This document shows, one piece after another, positions 9,239 to 18,153 of a stretch of 64,000 bases of DNA (positions are counted from its first letter, which is position 1; every line of letters starts with the position of its first letter). Location of the stretch: assembly GCA_017519185.1 (NCBI GenBank), contig JAFWSX010000005.1, positions 1 to 64,000 of the forward strand, given 5' to 3'. A program made the translations under genes and the position numbers. The stretch comes from Bacteroidales bacterium. GTDB lineage: Bacteria > Bacteroidota > Bacteroidia > Bacteroidales > UBA932. The notes below the pieces were generated by a model that was given only the letters and a program-made list of their open reading frames with translations, searched no databases and had not been told where the DNA came from.

Positions 9239-9952
9239 TTATTTGAGTTGTTCCAGATAGGCCTTTACCGATGCTTCAAGACCCATATAAAGGGCGTCGC
9301 ATATCAGCGCATGCCCTATCGACACCTCGTCGAGATATGGAATGCACTGGTGGAAATATCTCAGGTTGACCAGACTGAGGTCGTGCCCGGCATTGATCCC
9401 AAGGCCACATTCGCGGGCTGCCTCAGCAGCCGTCACATATGGTGCCACTGCCCTGCCTGGGTCGGCGGGGTAGTCTTCAGCATAGCCGAAAGTATAAAGT
9501 TCCACACGGTCGCATCCGCAGTCAGCGGCGTGCTTCACCATCTCCGCATCAGGATCGACGAAGATCGAGCAGCGTATTCCCTCAGAGTGGAACTGCTCGC
9601 AGACAGTCCTGAGGAATGCCTTGTGCCTGATTGTATTCCAGCCTGCATTGGAAGTAAGGGCGTCCGGTGCGTCCGGAACCATTGTCACCTGAGCCGGCCT
9701 GGCTTTCATCACAAGGTCGATGAACTCCGGGGTGGGATTGCCTTCGATGTTGAACTCTGTGGTCAGCACCTGCTTCAACTCGAAAACATCGGCGTGGCGG
9801 ATATGCCTTCCGTCCGGCCTCGGATGGACCGTAATTCCCTGGGCCCCGCACTTTTCAATGAAAAGCGCAGCCGAAACCACGTTGGGATTGTCACCGCCGC
9901 GGGCGTTGCGGATGGTGGCGATTTTGTTGATGTTAACGCTTAAGTTTGTCAT
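9239..9952 (-). CDS. pdxJ: Pyridoxine 5'-phosphate synthase
   Basis: 237 residues. It condenses 1-deoxyxylulose-5-phosphate with 3-amino-2-oxopropyl phosphate to give pyridoxine 5'-phosphate, the last ring-forming step of DXP-dependent vitamin B6 synthesis. The N terminus [17 protein letters not shown], the segment [13 protein letters not shown] and the C-terminal [13 protein letters not shown] are PdxJ signatures. A TTG at 9964 extends the frame, but ATG 9952 (MTNLSVN) is preferred by family alignment. A TACTTTTG box at 9962-9969 lies just upstream. It probably heads the pdxJ/ompH-like/purC/LysM run. Confidence 0.94.
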   Translation of the reverse strand: MTNLSVNINKIATIRNARGGDNPNVVSAALFIEKCGAQGITVHPRPDGRHIRHADVFELKQVLTTEFNIEGNPTPEFIDLVMKARPAQVTMVPDAPDALTSNAGWNTIRHKAFLRTVCEQFHSEGIRCSIFVDPDAEMVKHAADCGCDRVELYTFGYAEDYPADPGRAVAPYVTAAEAARECGLGINAGHDLSLVNLRYFHQCIPYLDEVSIGHALICDALYMGLEASVKAYLEQLK

Positions 9953-9961
9953 TGTAAACGG

Positions 9962-9969
9962 CAAAAGTA
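9962..9969 (-). promoter_or_regulatory. Candidate -7 box (TACTTTTG) for pdxJ
   Basis: An exact TAnnTTTG match on the minus strand, ending 9 bases before the pdxJ ATG. If active, the leader would be only a few bases long. No clear -33 element is visible. Confidence 0.33.
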
Positions 9970-9975
9970 AAAAAT

Positions 9976-10007
9976 TTTAGCAAATTACTCATTATTTGGT
10001 ACATTTG
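9976..10007 (+). promoter_or_regulatory. Candidate promoter for nadK
   Basis: TACATTTG (10000-10007) is an exact TAnnTTTG box 32 bases before the nadK ATG. A T-rich stretch (TTTTAG from about 9975) lies at the -33 distance. It would drive nadK-uppS-bamA. Confidence 0.38.
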
Positions 10008-10039
10008 AAGTCTCGAATTTGTATTTATACACGCAATCA

Positions 10040-10870
10040 ATGAGAATCGCGCTGTTCAGGAGAGAAGGCTCCCATATCGACGAAACCAAATCAAACTATC
10101 TGGCAGGCAGGCTGCGCAGCCTGGGTGCCGACATAGTATTCTGCACTTCTGCCGACAGCGACGCCATCCCCGACAACACCGACCTGATTCTGTCTCTTGG
10201 AGGGGACGGCACTTTCCTGGCAGCGGTGGATTTTCTCAAAGGGAGGCAGATACCTGTTGCCGGCATCAATTTCGGCCGGCTCGGTTTCCTGACTACCGCA
10301 AAGGTTGACGAGGGGCCGAACAACTGGATCGAAGACCTCGTCAAAGGCAGGTTCGACATTGAGCCCAGACTTCTACTCCAGGCAACCGGCATCGATCTGC
10401 CGGAGGGAATCCATCCCTATTGTCTCAACGAGTTCTCCCTTATGAGACTCGGCCCTTCGATGCTCGAGATAACCGTCACCATCGACGGAAAGGCGCTGCC
10501 CACATACTGGGCTGACGGCGTGCTGGTGGCGACGCCCACAGGCAGTACCGCATATGCCCTCAGCGTCGGCGGACCGATAGTCGCCCCTACTACTGAATGT
10601 CTGATAATCTGCCCGATAGCGCCTCACAACCTGAATGTAAGGCCGATAGTTGTAAGTGCTGCCTCGAAGGTTGAAATATGCTTCAAAAGCAAGGACAAAG
10701 CAGCGAACATGTCGGTCGACAACCACGGGTTCAGCGTATGTTCAGGGAGTTGCGTGACACTGTCCCAGGCACCGCACAAGGCGCTCTATGTCACACTCAA
10801 GGATATGAGTTTCATCGACGCTCTGCGCGACAAGCTGATGTGGGGCGACGACAGCAGAAAAAACAAGTAA
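10040..10870 (+). CDS. nadK: NAD kinase
   Basis: 276 residues. It phosphorylates NAD to NADP with ATP in the cytoplasm. The signature GGDGT is at residues 54-58 (LSLGGDGTFL). The second glycine-rich region PTGSTAYALSVGGPIV, near residues 170-185, is also intact. The frame is open from a TTG at 10019, but MRIALFRREG at 10040 matches the usual NadK N terminus. The gene is followed after 2 bases by uppS. Confidence 0.94.
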   Translation: MRIALFRREGSHIDETKSNYLAGRLRSLGADIVFCTSADSDAIPDNTDLILSLGGDGTFLAAVDFLKGRQIPVAGINFGRLGFLTTAKVDEGPNNWIEDLVKGRFDIEPRLLLQATGIDLPEGIHPYCLNEFSLMRLGPSMLEITVTIDGKALPTYWADGVLVATPTGSTAYALSVGGPIVAPTTECLIICPIAPHNLNVRPIVVSAASKVEICFKSKDKAANMSVDNHGFSVCSGSCVTLSQAPHKALYVTLKDMSFIDALRDKLMWGDDSRKNK

Positions 10871-10872
10871 CT

Positions 10873-11574
10873 ATGGTACCGGTACACGTATCTATAATTA
10901 TGGACGGCAACGGCCGCTGGGCCAAACTCAGGAACAAGGAAAGGTCATTCGGGCACAGGGAAGGCGCAGAGAGGATCAAGGACTGTCTGGAAGCAGCGGG
11001 AGAGGCTGGAGTCAAGTACCTGAGTCTCTATACTTTTTCGGAGGAAAACTGGAACAGGCCAAAGGAAGAAGTCAACGGACTGATGGAGCTTTTCGTCAAC
11101 ACTCTGGATACGAAGATTGACAACCTGAAGAAGAACGATGTCAGACTCCTGATCTTCGGTAACAGAAGCCGTCTGTCCCAAAAGATGCAGGACAGCATAG
11201 CGGCAGCAGAAAAGTACACCGAAGACTGCAAGGCGCTGACCCTTATGATAATGTTCAGCTACAGCGGAAAGTGGGACATCGTGCAGGCAGTCAACAGGTA
11301 CAGGCAGGATATAGTCGACGGCAAAGTTGACGCATCGCAAGAGTTGGACATCGCCGGTTACGAGAAATATATTTCAACTGCAGGAATTCCCGCTCCGGAC
11401 CTTCTGATACGCACCGGCGGGGAATTGCGCATCAGCAACTATATGCTCTGGCAGTGCGCCTACAGCGAATTCTATTTCACTGACATTCTTTGGCCTGATT
11501 TTCGCAAAACCGAGTTTCAAAAAGCTCTGGACTCGTTTAAAAACAGGCAGAGAAGATATGGGGAAATCCATTAA
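10873..11574 (+). CDS. uppS: Isoprenyl transferase (undecaprenyl diphosphate synthase)
   Basis: 233 residues. A cis-prenyltransferase that builds undecaprenyl diphosphate, the lipid carrier for peptidoglycan and polysaccharide units. The catalytic motif MDGNGRWA (Asp11) opens the protein, which is common for UppS. SLYTFSEENWNRP and IRTGGELRISNYMLWQ are the other family blocks. The start at 10873 lies 2 bases after nadK stops; a longer upstream reading frame inside nadK is disregarded. It is followed by bamA after a gap of 31 bases. Confidence 0.94.
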   Translation: MVPVHVSIIMDGNGRWAKLRNKERSFGHREGAERIKDCLEAAGEAGVKYLSLYTFSEENWNRPKEEVNGLMELFVNTLDTKIDNLKKNDVRLLIFGNRSRLSQKMQDSIAAAEKYTEDCKALTLMIMFSYSGKWDIVQAVNRYRQDIVDGKVDASQELDIAGYEKYISTAGIPAPDLLIRTGGELRISNYMLWQCAYSEFYFTDILWPDFRKTEFQKALDSFKNRQRRYGEIH

Positions 11575-11605
11575 TAGTTGTAAATTTGCGCCCAATATTC
11601 CGCAG

Positions 11606-14140
11606 ATGAAATCGTTCAGGTTACTGTTCATAATATTCGCACTGATTCCTTTTGCAGCTTTTGCGCAGAATGGCAATGACATACAGGTGGATTACAACAA
11701 TCCGCAGACATATGTCGTCGGCGGAGTCACTGTCGAAGGAACGAACTACCTCAACCCCGACCAGATAATTTCGCTGACCGGTCTTATGCCCGGCCAGACC
11801 ATCACCGTTCCCAGCGACGACGTTTCTTCTATCGTTAAACGTCTCTGGCAGCAGCGCTATTTCGAGGACGTAGGTTTTTACGTAGATTCAGTATCAGCGA
11901 CAAGCGACACCGCGTTCTTCAAGATCAAGATCGTGGAAAGGCCCCGCGTTTCGCAGTGGACTTTCTCCGGCCTCAAGAAGAGCGAGCAGGACGAGATCAG
12001 GGAAGACCTCAGCCTGCGCAGGGGTACGGAACTTTCTGACTACGTCATCACCAGTTCTGTAGGGGTCATCAAGGATTACCTCAAGGAGAAAGGCTACATA
12101 AACGCCAAGGTAGATGTCCAGCAGACCCGCGACACCGTCATCAACAATGCGGTCAGGGTCAATTTCGCTGTCGACAAGGGCGCCAAGATCCGCATAAAGG
12201 AGATCAACTACGACGGAGTCACCGGCATCAGCACATACACTCTCGACAAGTCGATGAAGAAGACCAAGTCCGCAAAATGGTACAACTTCTTCAACAGCAA
12301 GAAATTCAACGAAAAGGAATATGTCAATGACAAGGTGTCCCTCATAGAGGCTTTCAACGAGAAAGGCTACCGTGACGCCAAGATTCTCAAGGATTCCATC
12401 TATGTGATGCCCGATGACAGTTCAAAGCTCGGCATCCGCTTCCAGATCGACCAGGGCCAGCAGTACTACTTCCGCAACATCACCTGGACCGGCAACTCTG
12501 TCTACAGCGCAGAAGACCTTACCGAAGTGCTGAAGATCAAGAAGGGTGACATCTATGACATCGTGACAATGAACGAAAGGCTCTACGGAGGCGGAAAGGA
12601 CCAGTCAGCCATTTCCATCTCCAGCCTGTTCAGGGACAACGGATACCTGTTCTTCAACGTAACCCCTGTCGAAACCAACATTGTAGGCGACTCAGTAGAT
12701 GTCGAGATCAGGATCGTGGAAGGCAAGCAGGCCCGTTTCAACAACGTCATCATCAGCGGAAACAACGTGACCAATGAAAGGGTCATCCGCCGTGCCGTCT
12801 ACACCCGCCCTGGCTATCTGTTCAGCCAGACAAGTTTCGAACGCTCCATCAGGGAGCTTGGTTCTATGACCAACTTCGACCAGGAGAAGATCGTTCAGCA
12901 AGGTGTGGGCTGGAACCTGGCGCCCAACTCGCTCAACAATACTGTCGACATCACCTACAACGTCGAAGAGAAGCCCAACAGCCAGCTTGAGCTTTCAGGC
13001 GGCTGGGGAGCCGGAATGTTCGTAGGCACCGTAGGTATAAGCTTCAGCAACTTCTCTACCCGCAACTTCACGAACCTCGATGCGTGGAAGCCCGTTCCGC
13101 TTGGAGACAACCAGACCCTTGCATTCCGCTTCCAGACAAACGGTTCGTATTACAGGGCCATCTCGGCGCAGTTCCTCGAGCCCTGGCTGTTCGGAAAGAA
13201 GCCTACCTCACTCAGCCTGTCGGCATATTTCACAAGACAGACCAATTCATACCTGTCGGCATACTACCAGATCCTGAACAACGACCAGTTCATGGAAGTT
13301 TACGGTGCTTCGGTAGCGCTCGGAAGCCGACTGAAATGGCCTGACAACTATTTCGTGCTCTACCATACGCTGAGCTGGCAGACCTACCACCTGCAGGACT
13401 GGAACTACTATTTCATCTTCAAGGACGGTCTGTCACACAACTTCAACTATACCATCACGCTGGCCCGAAACTCAACAGACCAGACCATCTACCCCCGTCA
13501 GGGTTCTGACCTGAGTTTCGCCATCCAGCTGACTCCTCCCTATTCACTGCTCCGCAAGGACAAGCCGGCAGATTTCGACTACAGCAGGCTGACTGACGCC
13601 GACCATTACAAGTGGATAGAGTACAACAAGTGGACTCTGAAGGCAAGCAACTACTTCACGCTTGCCGGCAACCTGGTGCTCATGACACGCGCCAATTTCG
13701 GATACCTCGGATACTACAACCGCAACTGGGGCTACTCTCCTTTCGAGGGCTTCCTCGTCGGCGGTGACGGTATGTCAGGCTACAACACTTACGGGCAGGA
13801 CATCGTATCCCTCCGCGGATACTCCAACTACTCCCTCACTCCGTATTCCGACGGAGCATATCACGGCAACGTATATGACAGGTTCACTGTTGAGCTGAGA
13901 TACCCGCTCCTGCTGCAGCCGCAGTCGACCATCTTCGCACTGGCCTTCCTCGAAGGCGGTAACTGCTGGTCTGACATCAAGGATTTCAATCCTTTCCAGA
14001 TCAAGCGTTCTGCCGGAGTCGGCCTGAGGATCTTCCTCCCGATGATCGGTCTGCTCGGTATCGACTGGGGTTATGGTTTCGACACGGAAGACGCCAAAGA
14101 AAGGAGTCAATTCCATTTTATGATAGGTCAACAATTCTAA
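11606..14140 (+). CDS. bamA: Outer-membrane protein assembly factor BamA (Omp85)
   Basis: 844 residues with signal peptide MKSFRLLFIIFALIPFAAFA-Q. The first half (about residues 30-440) is a series of POTRA-like repeats, seen in VGGVTVEGTNYLNPDQI, PRVSQWTFSGLKKSE and FNNVIISGNNVTNERV. The second half (from about 470) is a beta-barrel of the Omp85 family. The conserved loop-6 motif appears as LRGY around residues 736-739, where VRGF or VRGY is typical. The protein ends with an aromatic strand (FHFMIGQQF) as expected for a barrel. The frame opens earlier, inside uppS, but the ATG at 11606 starts the signal peptide. It inserts beta-barrel proteins into the outer membrane; its lipoprotein partner bamD is at 28.7-29.5 kb. 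Confidence 0.93.
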   Translation: MKSFRLLFIIFALIPFAAFAQNGNDIQVDYNNPQTYVVGGVTVEGTNYLNPDQIISLTGLMPGQTITVPSDDVSSIVKRLWQQRYFEDVGFYVDSVSATSDTAFFKIKIVERPRVSQWTFSGLKKSEQDEIREDLSLRRGTELSDYVITSSVGVIKDYLKEKGYINAKVDVQQTRDTVINNAVRVNFAVDKGAKIRIKEINYDGVTGISTYTLDKSMKKTKSAKWYNFFNSKKFNEKEYVNDKVSLIEAFNEKGYRDAKILKDSIYVMPDDSSKLGIRFQIDQGQQYYFRNITWTGNSVYSAEDLTEVLKIKKGDIYDIVTMNERLYGGGKDQSAISISSLFRDNGYLFFNVTPVETNIVGDSVDVEIRIVEGKQARFNNVIISGNNVTNERVIRRAVYTRPGYLFSQTSFERSIRELGSMTNFDQEKIVQQGVGWNLAPNSLNNTVDITYNVEEKPNSQLELSGGWGAGMFVGTVGISFSNFSTRNFTNLDAWKPVPLGDNQTLAFRFQTNGSYYRAISAQFLEPWLFGKKPTSLSLSAYFTRQTNSYLSAYYQILNNDQFMEVYGASVALGSRLKWPDNYFVLYHTLSWQTYHLQDWNYYFIFKDGLSHNFNYTITLARNSTDQTIYPRQGSDLSFAIQLTPPYSLLRKDKPADFDYSRLTDADHYKWIEYNKWTLKASNYFTLAGNLVLMTRANFGYLGYYNRNWGYSPFEGFLVGGDGMSGYNTYGQDIVSLRGYSNYSLTPYSDGAYHGNVYDRFTVELRYPLLLQPQSTIFALAFLEGGNCWSDIKDFNPFQIKRSAGVGLRIFLPMIGLLGIDWGYGFDTEDAKERSQFHFMIGQQF

Positions 14141-14146
14141 GGAAAA

Positions 14147-14659
14147 ATGAACATGAAAAAGATTGCTTTAACTCTATGCTTGGCTTTTGCTGCCTTCATA
14201 GGTGCGCAGGCCCAGAATGTATGCTACATTGACACCGAAGAAATCCTCGCCACCGTTCCGGATTATCAGAAAGTGCAGGATCAGCTCAACAAGCTTGCTG
14301 ACTCTTACCGCTCGACTATCGAGAAAGATCTTGAAGCAGTTGACAAACTCTATAAGGACTATCAGAGCAAGAAGGCAACACTCTCTGCATCTGAGCGTCA
14401 GAGACTCGAAGAAGAAATCATTTCAAAGGAAAAGGCCGTCAAGACCAAACAGAGCACTTACTTCGGCGAAGACGGTGTAATGGCCTCCAAGTCAGAAGAG
14501 CTCCTGTCTCCGATCAAGGAGAAGCTCCAGAAAGCCATCGACGCTGTCGCCTACAAGTTCAACTGTTCTATGATCATCGACCTTGCCATCACCACCGGCA
14601 TTGTCTATCGCGACGACCGATACAACCTTACCGATGAAGTAATTGAATATCTTAAATAA
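14147..14659 (+). CDS. OmpH/Skp family periplasmic chaperone
   Basis: 170 residues starting MNMKKIALTL, with a cleavable signal peptide ending GAQA-Q. The mature part begins NVCYIDTEEILATVPDYQ, the typical OmpH opening. A coiled coil of about 60-70 residues rich in Lys/Glu follows (residues 45-110), then a second strand (YKFNCSMIIDLAITTG). Skp proteins hold unfolded outer-membrane proteins in the periplasm for BamA, and this gene directly follows bamA with 6 bases between. Start could be the ATG at 14147 or 14153. Confidence 0.85.
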   Translation: MNMKKIALTLCLAFAAFIGAQAQNVCYIDTEEILATVPDYQKVQDQLNKLADSYRSTIEKDLEAVDKLYKDYQSKKATLSASERQRLEEEIISKEKAVKTKQSTYFGEDGVMASKSEELLSPIKEKLQKAIDAVAYKFNCSMIIDLAITTGIVYRDDRYNLTDEVIEYLK

Positions 14660-14666
14660 TAAAGAA

Positions 14667-15206
14667 ATGAAAAAAATCATCCTCATCTTGTTTGTTGCAG
14701 CGTCTGCAACCATCGCAGCCAACGCACAGAAGTTCGGACACATCAACACCGGCGAACTCGTCAGCCTGATGTCAGAGACCGACTCTGCAATGGTTCAACT
14801 CCAGGCTTACCAGAATGAGCTTGTAGAGGAGATGGATGCAATGCAGACAGAATACAACACAAAACTCAACACCTATCAGCAGAAGAGTTCTACCTGGACA
14901 GCTGCAATCAAGGAATCCAAGGAAAACGAGCTCAGCGAGATAGTCCAGAGGCTCAATCAGTTCCAGCAGACTGCCCAGCAAGATTTGGCAAACATGCAGC
15001 AGACTCTGATGACCCCGATCTATCAGAAAGCTCAGGAAGCCCTCAACAAGATAGGTAAAGACAATAACCTTCTCTACATTTTCGACACTTCTGCCGGCGC
15101 CATCATCTATATGGACGAAGCTCAGAGCATGAACCTTCTTCCCCTGGCCAAGGCAGCCCTCGGAATCCCTGCAGAGAAAGTAGCTCCTTCACAATTGCCA
15201 CAGTAA
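14667..15206 (+). CDS. Second OmpH/Skp family periplasmic chaperone
   Basis: 179 residues with signal peptide MKKIILILFVAASATIAANA-Q and mature start KFGHINTGELVSLMSETDS. The core is a Gln/Glu/Lys-rich coiled coil (about residues 45-125) between two short strands, as in OmpH. The final dozen residues (AEKVAPSQLPQ) form a polar tail. It lies 7 bases after the first ompH gene. Tandem ompH genes after bamA are usual in Bacteroidota. The frame extends to 14643, but the ATG at 14667 starts the signal peptide. Confidence 0.85.
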   Translation: MKKIILILFVAASATIAANAQKFGHINTGELVSLMSETDSAMVQLQAYQNELVEEMDAMQTEYNTKLNTYQQKSSTWTAAIKESKENELSEIVQRLNQFQQTAQQDLANMQQTLMTPIYQKAQEALNKIGKDNNLLYIFDTSAGAIIYMDEAQSMNLLPLAKAALGIPAEKVAPSQLPQ

Positions 15207-15219
15207 CCGACTAAGACAT

Positions 15220-17052
15220 ATGCAACACAAAGTAATCGACATTAAAGATGTCGTTATCCGTTTTGCAGGCGATTCCGGAGACGGAATGCAATTGACGGGT
15301 ACCTTGTTTGCAGACACTTCGGCCCTCTATGGGAATGAAATCTCGACATTCCCGGACTACCCCGCTGAAATCCGCGCCCCGCACGGCACGATTTCCGGGG
15401 TTTCCGGTTTTCAGGTCCATATAGGAAGCGAAGGCGTCAACACACCCGGAGACTTCTGCGACGTGCTCGTCGCTATGAATCCGGCTGCACTCAAGGCCAA
15501 TGTCAAATGGGCAAAGCCCACTGCAACCATCATCATCGACACTGACACATTCGACGAACAGGGTCTCAAGAAGGCCGGCTTTACCACCGAGAACCCGATT
15601 GAGGAACTTCACATCGAAGACCGCAACATCATCTGCGCCCAGATCACTTCTCTGACCAGGGAGAGCCTGAAAGACTCGGGACTGGACGCCAAGAGCATCG
15701 TAAGGTCCAAGAACATGTTCACTCTCGGAATGTGTTTCTTTATGTTCAACAGGCCTCTTGAGTACATCAACGCCTATCTCGAGAAGAAATTTGCAAAGAA
15801 GCCCCACCTCATCGAGCCCAACAAGAAAGTGCTGTTCGACGGCTACAATTACGCAAGTAACATCCACGCCATCGCCAACACCTACGAAGTAGCTCCGGCA
15901 AAGCAGGAGAAAGGCATCTACCGCAACATCAACGGCAACCAGGCAACAGCCTGGGGTCTCATCGCAGCCGCCGAGAAGAGCGGACTGCAGCTGTTCTGCG
16001 GTTCATACCCTATCACCCCCGCCACTGCCATCCTTGAGGAACTGGCCATTCATAAGAACCTCAACGTCAAGACTATGCAGGCTGAAGACGAGATTGCCGG
16101 CATCTGCACCGCCATCGGCGCAGCCTATGCAGGCGACTTCGCCGTGACCTCTACTTCAGGCCCCGGCCTCAGCCTTAAGTCTGAAGCGCTCGGGCTCGCA
16201 ATGATCACCGAGCTTCCGCTGGTTGTCATCGACGTGCAGCGCAGCGGTCCTTCGACAGGTATCCCCACCAAGACCGAGCAGACCGACCTCAACCAGGCTC
16301 TGTACGGACGTAACGGTGAATGCCCTGTCTGCATCGTTGCCGCTCACTCGCCTTCGAACTGCTTCGACGCTGCGTTCAACGCCGGCAAGCTGGCTCTCGA
16401 GCATATGATGCCCGTGATACTGATGTCTGAAGGATTTATCGCCAACGGCAGCGAGCCTTGGAAGATCCCTTCAATGTCCGATTACCCCGCCATCAAACCG
16501 CCTTTCATCGAGGAATGCGAAGGAGGCTTCAAGCCTTTCGAGCGTGACCCCGAGACATTTGTCCGCAAATGGGCTGTTCCCGGCAAGAAAGGCCTGAACC
16601 ACCGCGTAGGTGGTCTGGAAAAGAATCCTGCCGGCGTCATCTCTTCAGATCCCGAGAACCACGCTATGATGGTTGCTGCACGCGCCGAGAAGATCGCCCG
16701 CGTTGCAGAGTCCATTCCCGAGCAGAAGGTGATTGGAGCCGCTGAAGGCGATGTCCTCGTAGTAGGCTGGGGCGGCACCTTCGGCCACCTCTACACCGCA
16801 GTCAACGAACTGTCTGCTGAGGGTCACAAGGTCAGCCTCGCTCACTTCGACTATATCAACCCCCTGCCGAAGAACACCGCAGATATCTTCGCAAAATTCA
16901 AGAAGATCATCGTGTGCGAGCTCAACAGCGGCCATTTCGCCGACTACCTGAGAGCAAAACTGCCCCAGTTCAGCTACCTGCAGTACAACAAAGTGCAGGG
17001 TCAGCCGTTCATCGTCAAGGAAGTCGTCGACGCAATCAAGGAAATACTTTAG
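15220..17052 (+). CDS. korA: 2-oxoacid:ferredoxin oxidoreductase, fused gamma-alpha subunit
   Basis: 610 residues. The N-terminal part (about 1-190) is the gamma domain of pyruvate/2-oxoacid:ferredoxin oxidoreductases (VIRFAGDSGDGMQLTGTLFA). The rest is the alpha subunit with GSYPITPATAILEEL (near residue 260) and the C-terminal domain starting near 500 (DVLVVGWGGTFGHLYTA). With korB it oxidatively decarboxylates a 2-oxoacid, most likely 2-oxoglutarate, to the acyl-CoA while reducing ferredoxin, or runs in reverse. Gamma-alpha fusion is the standard form in Bacteroidota. Substrate is inferred from family resemblance. korB follows after 12 bases. Confidence 0.9.
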   Translation: MQHKVIDIKDVVIRFAGDSGDGMQLTGTLFADTSALYGNEISTFPDYPAEIRAPHGTISGVSGFQVHIGSEGVNTPGDFCDVLVAMNPAALKANVKWAKPTATIIIDTDTFDEQGLKKAGFTTENPIEELHIEDRNIICAQITSLTRESLKDSGLDAKSIVRSKNMFTLGMCFFMFNRPLEYINAYLEKKFAKKPHLIEPNKKVLFDGYNYASNIHAIANTYEVAPAKQEKGIYRNINGNQATAWGLIAAAEKSGLQLFCGSYPITPATAILEELAIHKNLNVKTMQAEDEIAGICTAIGAAYAGDFAVTSTSGPGLSLKSEALGLAMITELPLVVIDVQRSGPSTGIPTKTEQTDLNQALYGRNGECPVCIVAAHSPSNCFDAAFNAGKLALEHMMPVILMSEGFIANGSEPWKIPSMSDYPAIKPPFIEECEGGFKPFERDPETFVRKWAVPGKKGLNHRVGGLEKNPAGVISSDPENHAMMVAARAEKIARVAESIPEQKVIGAAEGDVLVVGWGGTFGHLYTAVNELSAEGHKVSLAHFDYINPLPKNTADIFAKFKKIIVCELNSGHFADYLRAKLPQFSYLQYNKVQGQPFIVKEVVDAIKEIL

Positions 17053-17064
17053 GAGGAGCACGAT

Positions 17065-18081
17065 ATGAAATATACAGCACAAGATTTCAAAAGCAACCAG
17101 GAAGTGAGATGGTGCCCGGGATGCGGTGACCACGCAGTTCTTGCAGCGCTTCAGAGAGCTCTTCCCCAGGTAAGCGAAGACCTCGGATATGAACTTGAGA
17201 AATTCGTCGTCGTTTCCGGCATCGGATGTTCTTCAAGGCTTCCCTACTATATGAACACCTACGGATTCCACAGCATCCACGGACGTGCGACTGCCATTTC
17301 CACCGGCATCAAGGTCGCCAACCCGGAACTGTGCGTATGGCAGGCTTGCGGCGACGGTGACGCTCTCGCCATCGGAGGAAACCACTTCATCCACGCAATC
17401 CGCCGCAATGTGGATATCAACATCGTGCTCTTCAACAACCAGATCTACGGTCTGACCAAGGGACAGTACAGCCCCACATCGAAGTTCGGCACGATCACCA
17501 AGACTTCGCCTTACGGTACCGTAGAAAACCCGTTCACTCCTGGAATGCTCGTTCTGGGCGCACACGGCACCTTCTTCGCCCGCGGCATCGACAATGACCT
17601 GGCTCTGAACCAGTCCATTTTCGTGACTGCGGCCAAGCACCGTGGAACTTCTGTCTGCGAAATGCTCACCAACTGCGTGATCTTCAATGACGGTGCCCAC
17701 GCTGCCTTCGCAGCACGCGAAGTAAGGGCTGAGCGCACCATCACCCTGCGTGACGGTGAGAAGATGCTCTTCGGCGCTAACAACGACAAGGGCCTCATTC
17801 TTAAGGACGGCCAGCTGGCAGTCGCCAAGATCGGTGAGAACGGCGTCACTCTCGACGACATCCTGACCCACCACGTGGACAGCAACGACGTCGGCCTTCA
17901 GAGCATGCTCATCGATATGAAGTATCCCGATATGCCCGTTGCCCTCGGCGTTATCCGCGACGTTCAGGACAAGACCTACGACATCAACGTCCAGGACCAG
18001 CTGAACGAAGTCGCCGCCAAGGCAAAAGTTCACTGCGTGGACGACCTTCTCCGCTCAGGATCCACCTGGGAGGTGAAATAG
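17065..18081 (+). CDS. korB: 2-oxoacid:ferredoxin oxidoreductase, beta subunit (TPP-binding)
   Basis: 338 residues. The N terminus has the cofactor-binding WCPGCGDHAVLAALQRAL block, and ISGIGCSSRLPYYM and WQACGDGDALAIGGNHFIHA form the thiamine diphosphate region. The GDGD...N pattern (near residues 92-98) is the TPP/Mg motif. No extra 4Fe-4S ferredoxin domain is present, as expected for the Kor type. The start codon is preceded by AGGAGGAG, an unusually strong Shine-Dalgarno sequence for this phylum. Translation should be kept in step with korA. A strong hairpin terminator follows at 18103-18130. Confidence 0.92.
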   Translation: MKYTAQDFKSNQEVRWCPGCGDHAVLAALQRALPQVSEDLGYELEKFVVVSGIGCSSRLPYYMNTYGFHSIHGRATAISTGIKVANPELCVWQACGDGDALAIGGNHFIHAIRRNVDINIVLFNNQIYGLTKGQYSPTSKFGTITKTSPYGTVENPFTPGMLVLGAHGTFFARGIDNDLALNQSIFVTAAKHRGTSVCEMLTNCVIFNDGAHAAFAAREVRAERTITLRDGEKMLFGANNDKGLILKDGQLAVAKIGENGVTLDDILTHHVDSNDVGLQSMLIDMKYPDMPVALGVIRDVQDKTYDINVQDQLNEVAAKAKVHCVDDLLRSGSTWEVK

Positions 18082-18102
18082 AAGGTTACTCACCACTAAA
18101 CA

Positions 18103-18137
18103 AAAACCCCGGAAGCGATTCCGGGGTTTTGTTTTTT
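18103..18137. terminator. Bidirectional intrinsic terminator between korB and gdh
   Basis: A 12-base perfect stem (AAAACCCCGGAA at 18103-18114, TTCCGGGGTTTT at 18119-18130) with a GCGA loop, flanked by T-rich tracts in both directions. It lies between the convergent korB (ends 18081) and the gdh gene (ends 18154), so it can serve both. Confidence 0.88.
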
Positions 18138-18153
18138 ATATCGTGACAGTTGG

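Noticed and set aside
11558-11605. Earlier bamA start at 11558
   Set aside because: It lies inside uppS and would put 16 residues before a normal signal peptide starting at 11606.
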